Source of the DNA: Sphingobacteriales bacterium
GTDB lineage: Bacteria > Bacteroidota > Bacteroidia > Chitinophagales > JADIYW01
DNA: 64,000 nucleotides
Assembly (NCBI GenBank): GCA_947460245.1
Contig: CANHGL010000004.1
Span: 40,102-104,101, forward strand
Direction of reading: 5' to 3'
Below the pieces are notes generated by a model, which saw only the letters and a list, made by a program, of their open reading frames with translations, ran no database searches and was not told the DNA's origin. Each line of letters starts with the position of its first letter. The first letter of the stretch is position 1. Below, piece by piece: positions 8,869-18,388 of this stretch. A program made the translations under genes and the position numbers.

Positions 8869-9490
8869 ATCCAAGAAGTATAAAGAAAAATAATAGATAT
8901 ATCCAGGTAATGCCTAAAAAATGCCAAAAAATAGAAAACAATCGAAGCTGTGATTGTATTATGGGGTCTGTAAAGTAAACAACTGATGTAGCATAGTCTT
9001 TTAGTAAGGGATGACTTTTTGATAAAAAGAATACAAGAAAAACCATTGCTCCTAGTACGTGTATAGCATGAATCCCTGATATCACATAAAGATAGCTTGA
9101 GGAGTGATGGGAGAGGGTGTATCCGGAATTATATAATGCCAGCCATCCAGTAACCTGACCGACCATAAATAAAATGCCCAATCCTAGAATAAGTAGCAAG
9201 GCTGATTTATATTGATTAAATCTATCTTCGGTATAATAAAGCTGAGATAATACTAAAGTTAAGCTACTACCCATAAGTACAAGCGTGTTCCAATAAAATA
9301 AAACGGGAAGCCTTACAGGCGCTTGCTGGTTTTTTATACTGCTAAAAAAATATAAAATGGTTAGTCCAATAAACATAATGGATATCCCACTAATACTGAA
9401 GTATAGCAACCATTTATAGTTTCTGTATTTCTTTTGGATAATACCCTCGTATATTTTTGTCTCATCTCTGGTTTGTAGCTTACCTTCCAT
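8867..9490 (-). CDS. Heme-copper oxidase subunit III (cytochrome c oxidase)
   Basis: A 207-residue membrane protein of the COX3/CyoC family, with about five predicted helices. Recognisable pieces are the central SGIHAIHVLGAMVF helix and the C-terminal FWHFLGITWIYLLFFF helix, where the family has conserved His and Trp residues. Subunit III lacks redox centres; it stabilises the oxidase and shapes proton uptake. No other oxidase subunit is in the window, so this copy is isolated from the main cox cluster. The start ATG at 9490 precedes a soluble, charged N-terminus of about 25 residues. The last codons are duplicated as a relic at 8632-8679. Confidence 0.85.
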   Translation of the reverse strand: MEGKLQTRDETKIYEGIIQKKYRNYKWLLYFSISGISIMFIGLTILYFFSSIKNQQAPVRLPVLFYWNTLVLMGSSLTLVLSQLYYTEDRFNQYKSALLLILGLGILFMVGQVTGWLALYNSGYTLSHHSSSYLYVISGIHAIHVLGAMVFLVFFLSKSHPLLKDYATSVVYFTDPIIQSQLRLFSIFWHFLGITWIYLLFFFILLG

Positions 9491-9537
9491 AACTTATAGA
9501 CGAATTAGTACTCAAAATGTTTTTGGAATATTGAATT

Positions 9538-9954
9538 TTATTCATTGCAAGTAGCACAAATACCGTCTATAAGTAGATTTGCATTTTCCATTTTGTATTT
9601 TTTTGGCAACTGTAGTTTTGGTATTTCCAATGTATGCAAGCATTCAATTTTCTCACATTGCTTACATTTAAAGTGCACATGATGGTCATCGTGTGTGTGT
9701 GCCGTACCTTCATGATGGCATAGCGCATACTTTGCAACTCCGGAATCATCTGGAATTTTATGTAATAGCCCATTTTCTAAAAAGGAGCTCAGTGTTCTGT
9801 AAATGGTAACGCGATCAAATTTCTTATCATACTTAGCTTCCAGGTCTGCATGTGTGAGTGCTTTTTTGTGTGTCTGGAATAAGCTGAGTATTTCCACTCT
9901 TACTTTAGTAATGCGTAAGTTATGGTGTTTCAGGGTGTTATTTATTAGATTCAT
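9538..9954 (-). CDS. Fur-family metal-responsive transcriptional regulator
   Basis: A 138-residue winged-helix repressor of the Fur family. The N-terminal DNA-binding domain contains KFDRVTIYRTLSSFLENGLLHKI. The C-terminal half carries a histidine-rich metal site (GTAHTHDDHHVHFKC) and two CxxC pairs (CKQC and CATC) for structural zinc. The ATG at 9954 is preferred over upstream frame extension, because the family fold starts at NLINNTLKHHNLRIT and the extension would run through the operator palindrome. It is divergent from merC and separated from it by a perfect inverted repeat, so autoregulation and control of merC are likely. The context suggests zinc or a related metal; this is inference. 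Confidence 0.9.
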   Translation of the reverse strand: MNLINNTLKHHNLRITKVRVEILSLFQTHKKALTHADLEAKYDKKFDRVTIYRTLSSFLENGLLHKIPDDSGVAKYALCHHEGTAHTHDDHHVHFKCKQCEKIECLHTLEIPKLQLPKKYKMENANLLIDGICATCNE

Positions 9955-9970
9955 GAGGATGGATTTACAA

Positions 9971-9987
9971 TTGCAATTATGTTGCAA
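9971..9987. promoter_or_regulatory. Candidate Fur/Zur-type operator
   Basis: TTGCAATTATGTTGCAA is a perfect inverted repeat (TTGCAA, 5-nt centre, TTGCAA) 16 bases upstream of the Fur-family start codon. It covers the -33 region of the merC promoter on the other strand. The position fits a site that shuts off both divergent genes. The family of the regulator is clear; that this palindrome is its site is inferred from position. Confidence 0.6.
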
Positions 9988-9995
9988 AAATACCG

Positions 9996-10003
9996 TATAT
10001 TTG
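9996..10003 (+). promoter_or_regulatory. Promoter -7 box for merC
   Basis: TATATTTG fits TAnnTTTG. A TTG at 9971-9973, part of the palindrome, is at the expected -33 spacing. A leader of about 48 nt would precede the GTG start of merC at 10058. Confidence 0.55.
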
Positions 10004-10057
10004 AACTTCAAGAGTTGTTAAAACAATTGTTTTAGCTCCTGCCAAAATAAACAAAAA

Positions 10058-10450
10058 GTGCATAACAATACACACCACCATCATCATTATTCTGAAAAGA
10101 TTTCTGTCTTTTTATCTGTTTTATGTGCGGTGCATTGTATCATCACTCCAATTTTGATGGTCGTATTACCGGTAGCTGGTATCTATTTTGAAAAATACCA
10201 TTGGGTAGAATACATTATTTTTTCAAGTGTTTTCTTTTTGGGTACTTCTGCTATACTACACGGATATAAATTTCACCACAAGAATAAGATTCCTGCTTTT
10301 ATATTCATTTTTGGTCTGATACTGTTGTGTACTTCTTCCGTATTAAGGGTAATATTTGACATCAATGATGTTTCTGCACATTTTATGAGTGCAATAGGTG
10401 GAATCGCCTGCGGAGTAGGTCAGTTGTATAATCTAAAGCTGATTAATTAG
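10058..10450 (+). CDS. MerC-domain inner-membrane protein
   Basis: A 130-residue protein with a histidine-rich N-terminus (MHNNTHHHHHYSEK) and four membrane helices. The first helix contains the cysteine pair CAVHC, as in MerC-family mercuric ion transporters. In Bacteroidota such proteins are often found next to Fur-family genes, and a role in zinc or other metal handling is more plausible than mercury resistance, since no other mer gene is nearby. The start is GTG at 10058; I see no in-frame ATG that keeps the His tract. Its stop overlaps the convergent sirB1 stop by 4 bases. Confidence 0.8.
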   Translation: MHNNTHHHHHYSEKISVFLSVLCAVHCIITPILMVVLPVAGIYFEKYHWVEYIIFSSVFFLGTSAILHGYKFHHKNKIPAFIFIFGLILLCTSSVLRVIFDINDVSAHFMSAIGGIACGVGQLYNLKLIN

Positions 10451-11373
10451 TCGGCTTCGTTCTCCGATTCTGCCTCACTTAAATCTTCTCCTTGTTGGAA
10501 TAATTCAAAGAGTTCTTTCAATTGACTTGCTTTTTCAATATTTCCACTTTGATCGTAACAAGTCAGTTGATTAAATAGCAACGTTTTTAGGATATCCATA
10601 TTATTACATGGAGAGAAGAACTTTGGATGCGTCTTTACCTTCATCTGCTCGAGGTAATGGCTGATTTCAATTCTGGAAAAAGCAATTCCCTTATTTAATG
10701 GATTGATGTAAAACATCACATTTTTCTCCTGATCCTTACTATCCAACTCATCTTGTTGTAAATGTTTTCGGCAGTATGCCATGATAAAGTGATAGGGGAG
10801 ATTTACTCCATAAATAGGCAAATCGTTTTTTTGAGCTAAAATAAGATAGATAATACTTAAAGTCAATGAATTTCCTTTCTTGCTATCTAACACATTATTG
10901 ATATATCCCAATTCAGGTTCTAGTTGTTGAGATTGATTACCAAAAAAACCGTGTAACTGAAAAAACACATGATTCATTACGTGTGCTTCTTCCAATGGTG
11001 ATAACGCCGGATTTAATTCAATCCATATAGCTTTGGAAAGTATTTCTATTTTTTGTGTAATCTTAAATTCATCCAAATCGGGATATTGGAATTTGGCAAC
11101 AATCAGCGCTCCTTCGAGAAGATCTTCTCCATCTTTTTGTATCCACTTTATTAGTCTGTCTTTTACATTGGAGAATTGAATCTTATTGATAAGATCTTCT
11201 AGTCTCGTTTGTATCAGCTGATTCTCGGATGTTTCCCATGCAGATTCCAGAAGAGGAATGCCTTCTATTCCTAAAGAAAATAATTTATCGGTAACATGAT
11301 TATAGACTTCACTGTCATTGTCATCCAATAAAGTGATGAGTGCTTTAAATTCTGTATCAGAGATAGGCTGCAC
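10447..11373 (-). CDS. SirB1-type transglutaminase-like protein
   Basis: A 308-residue protein matching the SirB1/Transglut_core2 family. An N-terminal helical repeat region (about 1-90) is followed by the core with LSPLEEAHVMNHVFF, NNVLDSKKGNSLTLSIIYL and LPYHFIMAYC. The pattern KKGNSLTLSIIYL replaces the catalytic-Cys region of true transglutaminases, so the protein is probably not an active transglutaminase. The C-terminus is acidic. It lies 17 bases downstream of topA on the same strand and is probably co-transcribed. The molecular function of the family is not settled. Confidence 0.82.
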   Translation of the reverse strand: MQPISDTEFKALITLLDDNDSEVYNHVTDKLFSLGIEGIPLLESAWETSENQLIQTRLEDLINKIQFSNVKDRLIKWIQKDGEDLLEGALIVAKFQYPDLDEFKITQKIEILSKAIWIELNPALSPLEEAHVMNHVFFQLHGFFGNQSQQLEPELGYINNVLDSKKGNSLTLSIIYLILAQKNDLPIYGVNLPYHFIMAYCRKHLQQDELDSKDQEKNVMFYINPLNKGIAFSRIEISHYLEQMKVKTHPKFFSPCNNMDILKTLLFNQLTCYDQSGNIEKASQLKELFELFQQGEDLSEAESENEAD

Positions 11374-11390
11374 GTTTATATTTCTTTAGA

Positions 11391-13721
11391 TTACTTTTTT
11401 TTCTTAGGAAATTTTCTTTTAGGTTTATCAGCACTATTGGTGATGATATCTTCTATCTCTTGCAGTGTAAGGGATTTAGCATCTGTATTTTTAGGAATTT
11501 TATAGTTTTCTTTCCCTTTGCTGATGTAAGGGCCCCATCTTCCATTCAAAACCTGAATTTCGCCAAAATCAAGAATTAGACGGTTTGCATCTTTTTCCAA
11601 TTTTTCAGAGTAAAGTTCCTTAGCGCGATCCAGGGTAATTGTATATGGATCATCTTCTTTTTTCAGAGATACGAAAGTTGAACCCACTTGTATGTAAGGG
11701 CCAAATCGACCAATATTTACTTTTACTTTTAACTCACCAATGTCACCTATTTCTCTTGGAAGATTAAAAAGTGTCATTGCATCATCTAAACTGATGGTTT
11801 CTATGCTTTGGCCGGCCTGCAGTTTTGCATATCTTGGCTTCTCCTCATCTTCATTAACGCCAATTTGTATCATCGGACCATATCGGCCTAGCTTTGCAAT
11901 TACGGGTTTGCCGCTTTTTGGGTCCATACCCAATGCCCGTTCTCCGGTAACATAATCTGTATTCCCTTCTGACGCTTCTATCTCTTTATGAAAAGGTTTA
12001 TAAAACTGTTTGAGTAGATTGCTCCATTCTTTTCTGCCCTCTGCTACTTCATCAAAATCTTTTTCCATTTCTGCAGTAAAGCTATAGTCCATTACACGGG
12101 TAAAGTTTTCCATGAGATAGTCTGTTACCAAACTGCCGATATCTGTTGGCAATAGTTTACCCTTTAATGAGCCCGTATTTTCCTGAAGTGTTTCCTTGGT
12201 AATTTCTTTTTTATCGGATAAGTCGAGTTTTCTATAGGTACGAGGTAATCCTTCTCTTTCTCCCTTAACTACATATTCTCTATTTTGAATAGTTGATATA
12301 GTAGGTGCAAATGTGGATGGTCTGCCTATACCCAATTCCTCCAATTTTTTAATAAGACTGGCTTCTGTGTAGCGCGCAGGGGGTTGAGAAAAACGCTGAC
12401 GTGCCTCAATGTTTCTGTATGATAAATCCTGACCTACACTCAATGGTGGCAACATTCCCGCTTCTTCTCCGTCTTCTTTTTGTTCATCATCATCTGTACC
12501 TTCTATATATACTTTTAGGAATCCATCAAATTTCAGCACTTCTCCCTCGGCATTAAATTTCTCTTTTCTATTAGATATATCAATACGGGCAGTTGTTTTC
12601 TCCAGCTTTGCATTGCTCATTTGTGAGGCAATAGTCCTTTTCCAAATAAGCGTGTATAATTTTTGTTCATCAGAATTATTGCCTTCATTCATATTCTCTA
12701 TATACGTAGGTCTAATGGCCTCGTGGGCTTCCTGCGCATTTGAGTTTTTGGAGGCATATTGCTTTTTATTGGAGTATTCCTTTCCAAATTCCTTACTTAC
12801 ATAGGATTCAATACTATCCATCGCCATTTCAGAAAGATTAGGAGAGTCTGTTCTCATATAAGTAATCTTTCCGGATTCGTATAGTTTCTGTGCTACAGAC
12901 ATTGTTCTGGAGACAGAGAATCCTATTTTTCTACTGGCTTCCTGTTGTAGGGTAGAAGTAGTGAAAGGTGCCGCAGGTCCCTTTTGTGTAGGTTTTACCT
13001 GGATATCGCTGATTTTGAAAGCTGCTTTTTTACAGTCTTCCAGAAATTGTAAGGCTACTTCTTCTGTTTTTATTTTTTCAGAAAGCTCTGCTTTAAAAAT
13101 TTTATTACTTTTTCCATTTTGGTCCGCAATAAAATAAGCTACAATCTTGTAAAAAGATTCGGAGGCAAAATTGTTAATTTCTCTTTCGCGCTCAACCACT
13201 AATCGAACTGCAACAGATTGTACTCTCCCGGCAGATAAAGTTCTTCTTCCGAGTTTCTTCCATAAAACAGGAGAGAGCTCAAATCCCACTACACGATCCA
13301 GTACCCGGCGGGCCTGCTGCGCATAAAATAAATTCTGATCCAGCAGTCGGGGTTTTGCCACTGCTTTTTTGATGGCAGGAGCAGTAATCTCATTAAAAAC
13401 AATTCGTTTGGTAGTGTCTTTATTAAGGTTCAGTACTTCACACAAGTGCCAGGATATAGCTTCACCCTCGCGGTCCTCATCCGTTGCCAGCCAAACTTCT
13501 GCCTTTTTAGAGAGCTTCTGCAGCTCTTTTACAACTTGTTCCTTGTCTTCGGATATAATATAGGAGGGTTGAAAATTATTTTCTATATCAACGCCCATTC
13601 CTTTCTTGGCTAAATCACGGATATGGCCATAGCAAGACTTCACTATAAAATCTTCCCCAAGAATCTTTTCAATTGTTTTTGCTTTTGCCGGTGACTCAAC
13701 TATCAGTAAATTCTTTGCCAT
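11391..13721 (-). CDS. topA: DNA topoisomerase I (type IA)
   Basis: A 776-residue enzyme that relaxes negative supercoils. The N-terminal TOPRIM domain starts at KNLLIVESPAKAKTI and has the acidic triad in DEDREGE (81-87). The catalytic tyrosine is Tyr288 in KITYMRTDS. Domains II-IV continue through SQPPARYTEASLIKKLEELGIGRPST. The C-terminus lacks Cys4 zinc ribbons. It carries three topoisomerase C-terminal repeats instead (around LGRYGPMIQIG, IGRFGPYIQVG and NGRWGPYISKG) and a lysine-rich tail, as is usual in Bacteroidota. It is first in a pair with the SirB1-like gene. Confidence 0.97.
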   Translation of the reverse strand: MAKNLLIVESPAKAKTIEKILGEDFIVKSCYGHIRDLAKKGMGVDIENNFQPSYIISEDKEQVVKELQKLSKKAEVWLATDEDREGEAISWHLCEVLNLNKDTTKRIVFNEITAPAIKKAVAKPRLLDQNLFYAQQARRVLDRVVGFELSPVLWKKLGRRTLSAGRVQSVAVRLVVEREREINNFASESFYKIVAYFIADQNGKSNKIFKAELSEKIKTEEVALQFLEDCKKAAFKISDIQVKPTQKGPAAPFTTSTLQQEASRKIGFSVSRTMSVAQKLYESGKITYMRTDSPNLSEMAMDSIESYVSKEFGKEYSNKKQYASKNSNAQEAHEAIRPTYIENMNEGNNSDEQKLYTLIWKRTIASQMSNAKLEKTTARIDISNRKEKFNAEGEVLKFDGFLKVYIEGTDDDEQKEDGEEAGMLPPLSVGQDLSYRNIEARQRFSQPPARYTEASLIKKLEELGIGRPSTFAPTISTIQNREYVVKGEREGLPRTYRKLDLSDKKEITKETLQENTGSLKGKLLPTDIGSLVTDYLMENFTRVMDYSFTAEMEKDFDEVAEGRKEWSNLLKQFYKPFHKEIEASEGNTDYVTGERALGMDPKSGKPVIAKLGRYGPMIQIGVNEDEEKPRYAKLQAGQSIETISLDDAMTLFNLPREIGDIGELKVKVNIGRFGPYIQVGSTFVSLKKEDDPYTITLDRAKELYSEKLEKDANRLILDFGEIQVLNGRWGPYISKGKENYKIPKNTDAKSLTLQEIEDIITNSADKPKRKFPKKKK

Positions 13722-13924
13722 GTTCTTTTTGGTGTTTTGTATTAGTATAGAGTATTTTGTGGTTCAGCAGATTAACAAAGAGGTTGTTTTGTGGCCGGTT
13801 CATTAAGTGCAATTTGCGCTATACTATCTACTTCGACCCGCAAATAAAACTAAATTTTCCATTTTGTTCATCATAAATCAAATTCTTTTCATGTATTAAT
13901 ACGTATTTTTACTAAAATTTTGAC

Positions 13925-15259
13925 ATGAGTGAATTGTTATCCATATCACCTGTTGATGGTCGCTACAGGAATAAAGTAGCTCATTTGTCAGATTATTTCT
14001 CCGAGTTTGCGCTTATAAAATACAGAATCCATGTAGAAGTGGAATACTTTATTGCTTTATCTGTATCTATTGATCAGGTAGGAAAGCTCTCTGAAGTTCA
14101 GCAGCAAATGCTTCGAAGTATTTACACAAATTTTACATTAGCAGATGCTGAGCGCGTTAAAGAAATTGAAAAAACTACCAATCATGATGTAAAAGCGGTA
14201 GAGTATTTTATTAAAGAGCATATAAAAGATAATGTCTTAAAGGGGAAGGCAGAGTTTATCCATTTCGGTTTAACTTCTCAGGATATTAACAATACAGCTA
14301 TCCCTTTGTCCTTAAAAAATTTCTTTTCAACGATATACAGTTCAAGATTTGTTCAGTTACATTCAGAGATAGAAGATAAAGTAAAAGCATATGCAGATAT
14401 TACGTTGCTTGCCCGAACTCATGGACAGCCTGCGAGTCCTACTAAACTAGGAAAGGAATTCAGGGTATTCTCAGAGCGTCTTAAAAACCAGTTTGATTAT
14501 TTTAATACCATTCCTTACTCAGCTAAATTTGGAGGTGCTACCGGTAACTTTAACGCACATCATGTGGCATTTCCTTTGGTCGACTGGAAAGTGTTTGGTG
14601 ATAGTTTTGTAAATGATAAGCTCGGCTTGTCTCGTTCTGCAACCACCACGCAGATAGAGCACTACGATAACCTGGCTGCCTTGTTTCATAATTACGCGCG
14701 AATTAACACGATTCTTATTGATTTTTGTCGGGATATCTGGAGTTATGTGGCTATGGATTATTTCAAACAGAAAATAAAAGAAGGTGAAGTGGGAAGTTCT
14801 GCTATGCCGCACAAAGTAAATCCAATTGATTTTGAAAATGCGGAAGGTAACCTGGGAATTGCAAATGCCTTATTGTATCATTTAGCTGAAAAGCTTCCTG
14901 TTTCCAGACTTCAGCGTGATTTGACAGATTCTACGGTGCTTAGAAATATCGGTGTACCTATGGCGCATACACTCATAGCTATTGATTCTATACTTAAGGG
15001 ATTAGAAAAGTTATTGATAAACGAAAAAAAGATTCGTCAGGATCTTGAAGATAACTGGATAGTGGTAGCTGAAGCTATTCAAACAATACTTAGAAGAGAG
15101 GGATTTGATAAGCCTTACGAACTCCTTAAAGATTTAACAAGAACCAATGCAAAAATTGGCGAAAAGGAAATTCATGATTTTATTGGAAGTCTAAATATTT
15201 CAGATACAATAAAAGAGGAACTCAGAGGTATTACGCCATTTAATTATACAGGTATCTAG
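13925..15259 (+). CDS. purB: Adenylosuccinate lyase
   Basis: A 444-residue enzyme of the fumarase/aspartase superfamily. It acts twice in purine synthesis (SAICAR to AICAR, and adenylosuccinate to AMP). The substrate-binding opening LSISPVDGRYR, the TTNHDVKAVEYF and GLTSQDINNTA segments, and the signature GSSAMPHKVNPIDFENAEGN with its catalytic serine loop are all present. Length and closing FNYTGI are typical of the long E. coli-like PurB subgroup. It is divergent from topA over about 200 bp and monocistronic. The convergent gene ends 8 bases beyond its stop. Confidence 0.97.
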   Translation: MSELLSISPVDGRYRNKVAHLSDYFSEFALIKYRIHVEVEYFIALSVSIDQVGKLSEVQQQMLRSIYTNFTLADAERVKEIEKTTNHDVKAVEYFIKEHIKDNVLKGKAEFIHFGLTSQDINNTAIPLSLKNFFSTIYSSRFVQLHSEIEDKVKAYADITLLARTHGQPASPTKLGKEFRVFSERLKNQFDYFNTIPYSAKFGGATGNFNAHHVAFPLVDWKVFGDSFVNDKLGLSRSATTTQIEHYDNLAALFHNYARINTILIDFCRDIWSYVAMDYFKQKIKEGEVGSSAMPHKVNPIDFENAEGNLGIANALLYHLAEKLPVSRLQRDLTDSTVLRNIGVPMAHTLIAIDSILKGLEKLLINEKKIRQDLEDNWIVVAEAIQTILRREGFDKPYELLKDLTRTNAKIGEKEIHDFIGSLNISDTIKEELRGITPFNYTGI

Positions 15260-15267
15260 ATTTAATA

Positions 15268-16515
15268 TTATTCTTTTATAAAAGAGAAACTTTCCGCTGT
15301 CCCTTCTATAGATGCAATATAGTATCCCGGATTAAGATGTTTTATACTAATTTCGCTAACTTCTTTAGATAAGTTTTGTCGAAGTATTTCTTTTCCGTTC
15401 GTATTTCTTATAATCAACAAAGCAGCTGAAAGATTGCTATTGGATTCTATGTAAATAAAGTCTTTTGAAGGATTCGGATAGAATTTTTTAATCTTTTTTT
15501 TGAGACTTTCTGTATTGTTGAGAACAAGTCCGTTGATATAATTACTAAGCAGATTGGATAGATCAAAAGTATGTAATTTCTGAGGTGTAGTGATGCCGGA
15601 TTTGGAGAAGTATTCATTCGATACATAATACTTTAATCCGTTTTGAGTAGCAATTCCTTCTGTTTGATGAAAGGGCAGGTTGACATCTATTCTTCTTTTA
15701 TTACCCAGCAAGAAATCATAGTTCTTAAAATCATAGAGTAAATACAAAAAAGGTTGCAGTAGATTTGAGTAGCCACAGATAACGGCCAGTCTTTTATCTT
15801 CTAGGTAAGTGATTCCCGTTGCCAGGCCTTGAATGTTTAATGTGCCTCTATTTATTGCGTTGTATCTTCCCGGTTGCTTTGGTAGCACATAAATACTAGT
15901 TTTATTGCTAATCCATTGCTTGGTAAATAGGTAAATACTGTCTGTACTCACCAGGAATGCCTCGCAATCAAAATCTGTTTGATTGGCTGCCGCTGGATTG
16001 AAGTTGGTTTGATCGTCATAGGAAAACCATATGGTATCTATAATAGCGGCGTTAGTTACTAAAGAATTTTTTTCAATTCTCAGTATATGCAGATCTGTCC
16101 TATTGCCGGAGCTGTTATTTCCAAAGTCTCCAATGTATATATAGTTATTGTCTTGAGAGATTTCTTCCCAGTCTTTATTGATTACATCTGTTAGCATATA
16201 GGATTGTTGTATAGCCGCAGTTCCAGTATCTAAAGTATAGAGTTTGGTATTGCTGTCGTCATTGTGCGACCACAGATAGTTATTCCATTGGATTAATCCG
16301 GATGTTTCTGTTAAAGCACTATCCAGTAAAATAGAACTTATAGGAGAAAAATTAGCTCCGTTATACGTGCAACTTCCATCGTTTTGTGTGGCAATCGCAT
16401 TGTAGTTGTTGGCCTTAGGATCGGTACATCCCGGAGTCTCTCCGCGTGCATCAATACAAAGATAAATCAGTATTAGAAAAAGGGATGTTGCGCTTATATT
16501 TCTACAAAATGGCAT
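15268..16515 (-). CDS. Secreted protein with T9SS sorting tail
   Basis: A 415-residue protein with an N-terminal hydrophobic signal (about residues 8-22). Next comes the short GCTDPKANNYNAIATQNDGS motif seen in many Bacteroidota surface proteins. A probable beta-propeller-like region follows, with several strands mentioning IYIGDFGNN and aromatic repeats. The C-terminal domain (KKFYPNPSKDFIYIES onward) is a type A T9SS sorting tail. The cargo function is unknown. The ATG at 16515 lies inside the last codons of the upstream DUF885 gene, a 14-base overlap, suggesting coupled translation. Confidence 0.8.
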   Translation of the reverse strand: MPFCRNISATSLFLILIYLCIDARGETPGCTDPKANNYNAIATQNDGSCTYNGANFSPISSILLDSALTETSGLIQWNNYLWSHNDDSNTKLYTLDTGTAAIQQSYMLTDVINKDWEEISQDNNYIYIGDFGNNSSGNRTDLHILRIEKNSLVTNAAIIDTIWFSYDDQTNFNPAAANQTDFDCEAFLVSTDSIYLFTKQWISNKTSIYVLPKQPGRYNAINRGTLNIQGLATGITYLEDKRLAVICGYSNLLQPFLYLLYDFKNYDFLLGNKRRIDVNLPFHQTEGIATQNGLKYYVSNEYFSKSGITTPQKLHTFDLSNLLSNYINGLVLNNTESLKKKIKKFYPNPSKDFIYIESNSNLSAALLIIRNTNGKEILRQNLSKEVSEISIKHLNPGYYIASIEGTAESFSFIKE

Positions 16516-18241
16516 CCCATTGTTTTTTATCTTTTAGCAACATTTCTCTAAGGATTTGTATTTGCGGCATTCCATTATCTAACATAAAGTCGTTGAACTT
16601 TTGAAGAGAGTAATTCGCACCTTCCTGTTTTTTATAATCTTCCCTGAGTTTCAGAATCTGTAATTTCCCTACAGTATAGAATAAATAACCCGGATCGAAG
16701 GTTCCTCTTAATGCTTCCTGGCGGGATGGCTTATCACCTTGATACCAGTTCTCCATAAAGAATTTAGTGCCTTCGTCAATAGTCATTCCATGGCAATGTG
16801 TTTTTATGGATACACAAAGTCTGCAGATACGCAGCAAAGCATCACCGGCTTGTGCCATCCGGTATTTTGCCGCTTTGATTTTATCACCATTATCTCCGTA
16901 GCCCTCATCTATTATTAGCTTTTCGGTATAATGTGCCCAGCCTTCAATGAAGGCATAGGAGCCAAATATTTTCTGAATCTTAGATGCATCAGAAGCATTA
17001 AGATGTAAGAATTGAGTATAGTGGCCTGGATAGGCCTCATGGATTGACACTACATCTGTGGTGTAAAAATTAAATGATTCCAGCCATTCCTCTTTTTGTT
17101 TTTCAGTCCATTTGTCATTTACCGGTGTGATATAATAGTAGGCGTCTGTTGCTTTCTTTTCAAACGGGCCGGGAGAGTCCATGGATGCTGTACTGGTTTC
17201 ACGAGCATACGGTGGTGTTTCTTCTACTTTTACGCGTACCTCTGATGGAACAGTGATGATCTTTTTATCTATCAGGAATTGACGTATGGCTTCTAAATTT
17301 TTTCGTGCATCCGGAATCAGATTTTCAGCAGTAGAATGTTCTTTCTGTAAATCAGCATAAACCTCAACAGGTTTTTTATTAGGGTTGATTATTTTGGCTG
17401 CGCTATTAAATGATTCCTGTTCTTTTTTCAGTTCTTTTAATCCGATTTCCAGTATCTCATCAGGTGTCATTCGAATAGCTTCCCCATAGAGCAACATTTT
17501 CTTGTAATTCTCCACTCCAATGGCATAGTGATTGTGCGTCTTAGGCAGTTTTTCTTTTTCGAGCCAAACTGCAAAATCCTGGTATGCTCCGATGGCTTTT
17601 TGATTTACCTCTTCCAATACATTCAATAATGCGGTATCCTTACTTTCTTTTACAGCTACCATCATGTCGTTACCCAGAAAAGATGCAGTTCCTCTTGCTA
17701 TCTCTATAGCTAGTTTGGTATAAGGATCAGCTAAGGAGTCCTCTAGATTAGATTTTGCATCGGTGAAAAATGCAGGTATCTTTTTTTCAATCTCTATAAT
17801 AGAGCGTATCCGTTCCTCAAGGGGTGCAAAGTTTCTTTTGATATAGATATTTAAATCTATGGCTCTGGCATAAGTCATAGGGTTTTTAGTATAGGCTTTG
17901 ATATCTTCTATGTAAAAGATATCATTTTTAATAGCAGATCTTAGTACGCTGAAATCATAATATACTTTTTGGCTTAATGATGCTGTATCTATCTGTGCTA
18001 GTTTTTCATCGTATTTTTTTAGTCGTGCAAGTTCAGCATCTATAGATGTTTTACTAAAGTTATCTAGTTTCCCATCATATTCATGAAACCCGAGTGAGAC
18101 GGCATTTTGTGGTCTCCAGGCTAAGTATCCGGAGATATATTCTTCAGATAATTTCTGAAAATCAGCATCACCGGAATGGCTGTTTTTGCAACTGTTAAGT
18201 AAAAGTACAAGTGTTAAAAACAGAAAGCTTATTTTTTTCAT
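16502..18241 (-). CDS. DUF885 family lipoprotein (putative metallopeptidase)
   Basis: A 579-residue DUF885 protein. The lipoprotein signal ends in LLNSC (Cys18), so it is probably anchored in the envelope. The conserved HEAYPGHYTQ motif, with the later EGWAHYTEKLI motif, matches the zinc-binding pattern of this family, which is related to M32-like gluzincin peptidases. Peptidase activity is assumed for the family rather than proven here. Length is typical. Its 3' end overlaps the start of the T9SS protein, so the two secreted products are expressed together. Confidence 0.85.
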   Translation of the reverse strand: MKKISFLFLTLVLLLNSCKNSHSGDADFQKLSEEYISGYLAWRPQNAVSLGFHEYDGKLDNFSKTSIDAELARLKKYDEKLAQIDTASLSQKVYYDFSVLRSAIKNDIFYIEDIKAYTKNPMTYARAIDLNIYIKRNFAPLEERIRSIIEIEKKIPAFFTDAKSNLEDSLADPYTKLAIEIARGTASFLGNDMMVAVKESKDTALLNVLEEVNQKAIGAYQDFAVWLEKEKLPKTHNHYAIGVENYKKMLLYGEAIRMTPDEILEIGLKELKKEQESFNSAAKIINPNKKPVEVYADLQKEHSTAENLIPDARKNLEAIRQFLIDKKIITVPSEVRVKVEETPPYARETSTASMDSPGPFEKKATDAYYYITPVNDKWTEKQKEEWLESFNFYTTDVVSIHEAYPGHYTQFLHLNASDASKIQKIFGSYAFIEGWAHYTEKLIIDEGYGDNGDKIKAAKYRMAQAGDALLRICRLCVSIKTHCHGMTIDEGTKFFMENWYQGDKPSRQEALRGTFDPGYLFYTVGKLQILKLREDYKKQEGANYSLQKFNDFMLDNGMPQIQILREMLLKDKKQWDAIL

Positions 18242-18388
18242 TTGGAGTTATATTTAAGATATTAACTAGTATAAATTAAAGGTAGATAAAATATTTTATT
18301 TACAGCAGAAGCTAAGTCCAGTCTCCCCTATATATTTTTGAATAATCAGTGGGGAGTGAGTTCAGCTAAATTTTTCCTATTTTTAAGC

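Noticed and set aside
10058-10450. Mercury resistance operon
   Set aside because: MerC is alone; no merA, merT, merP or merR is nearby, and the divergent regulator is Fur-family.
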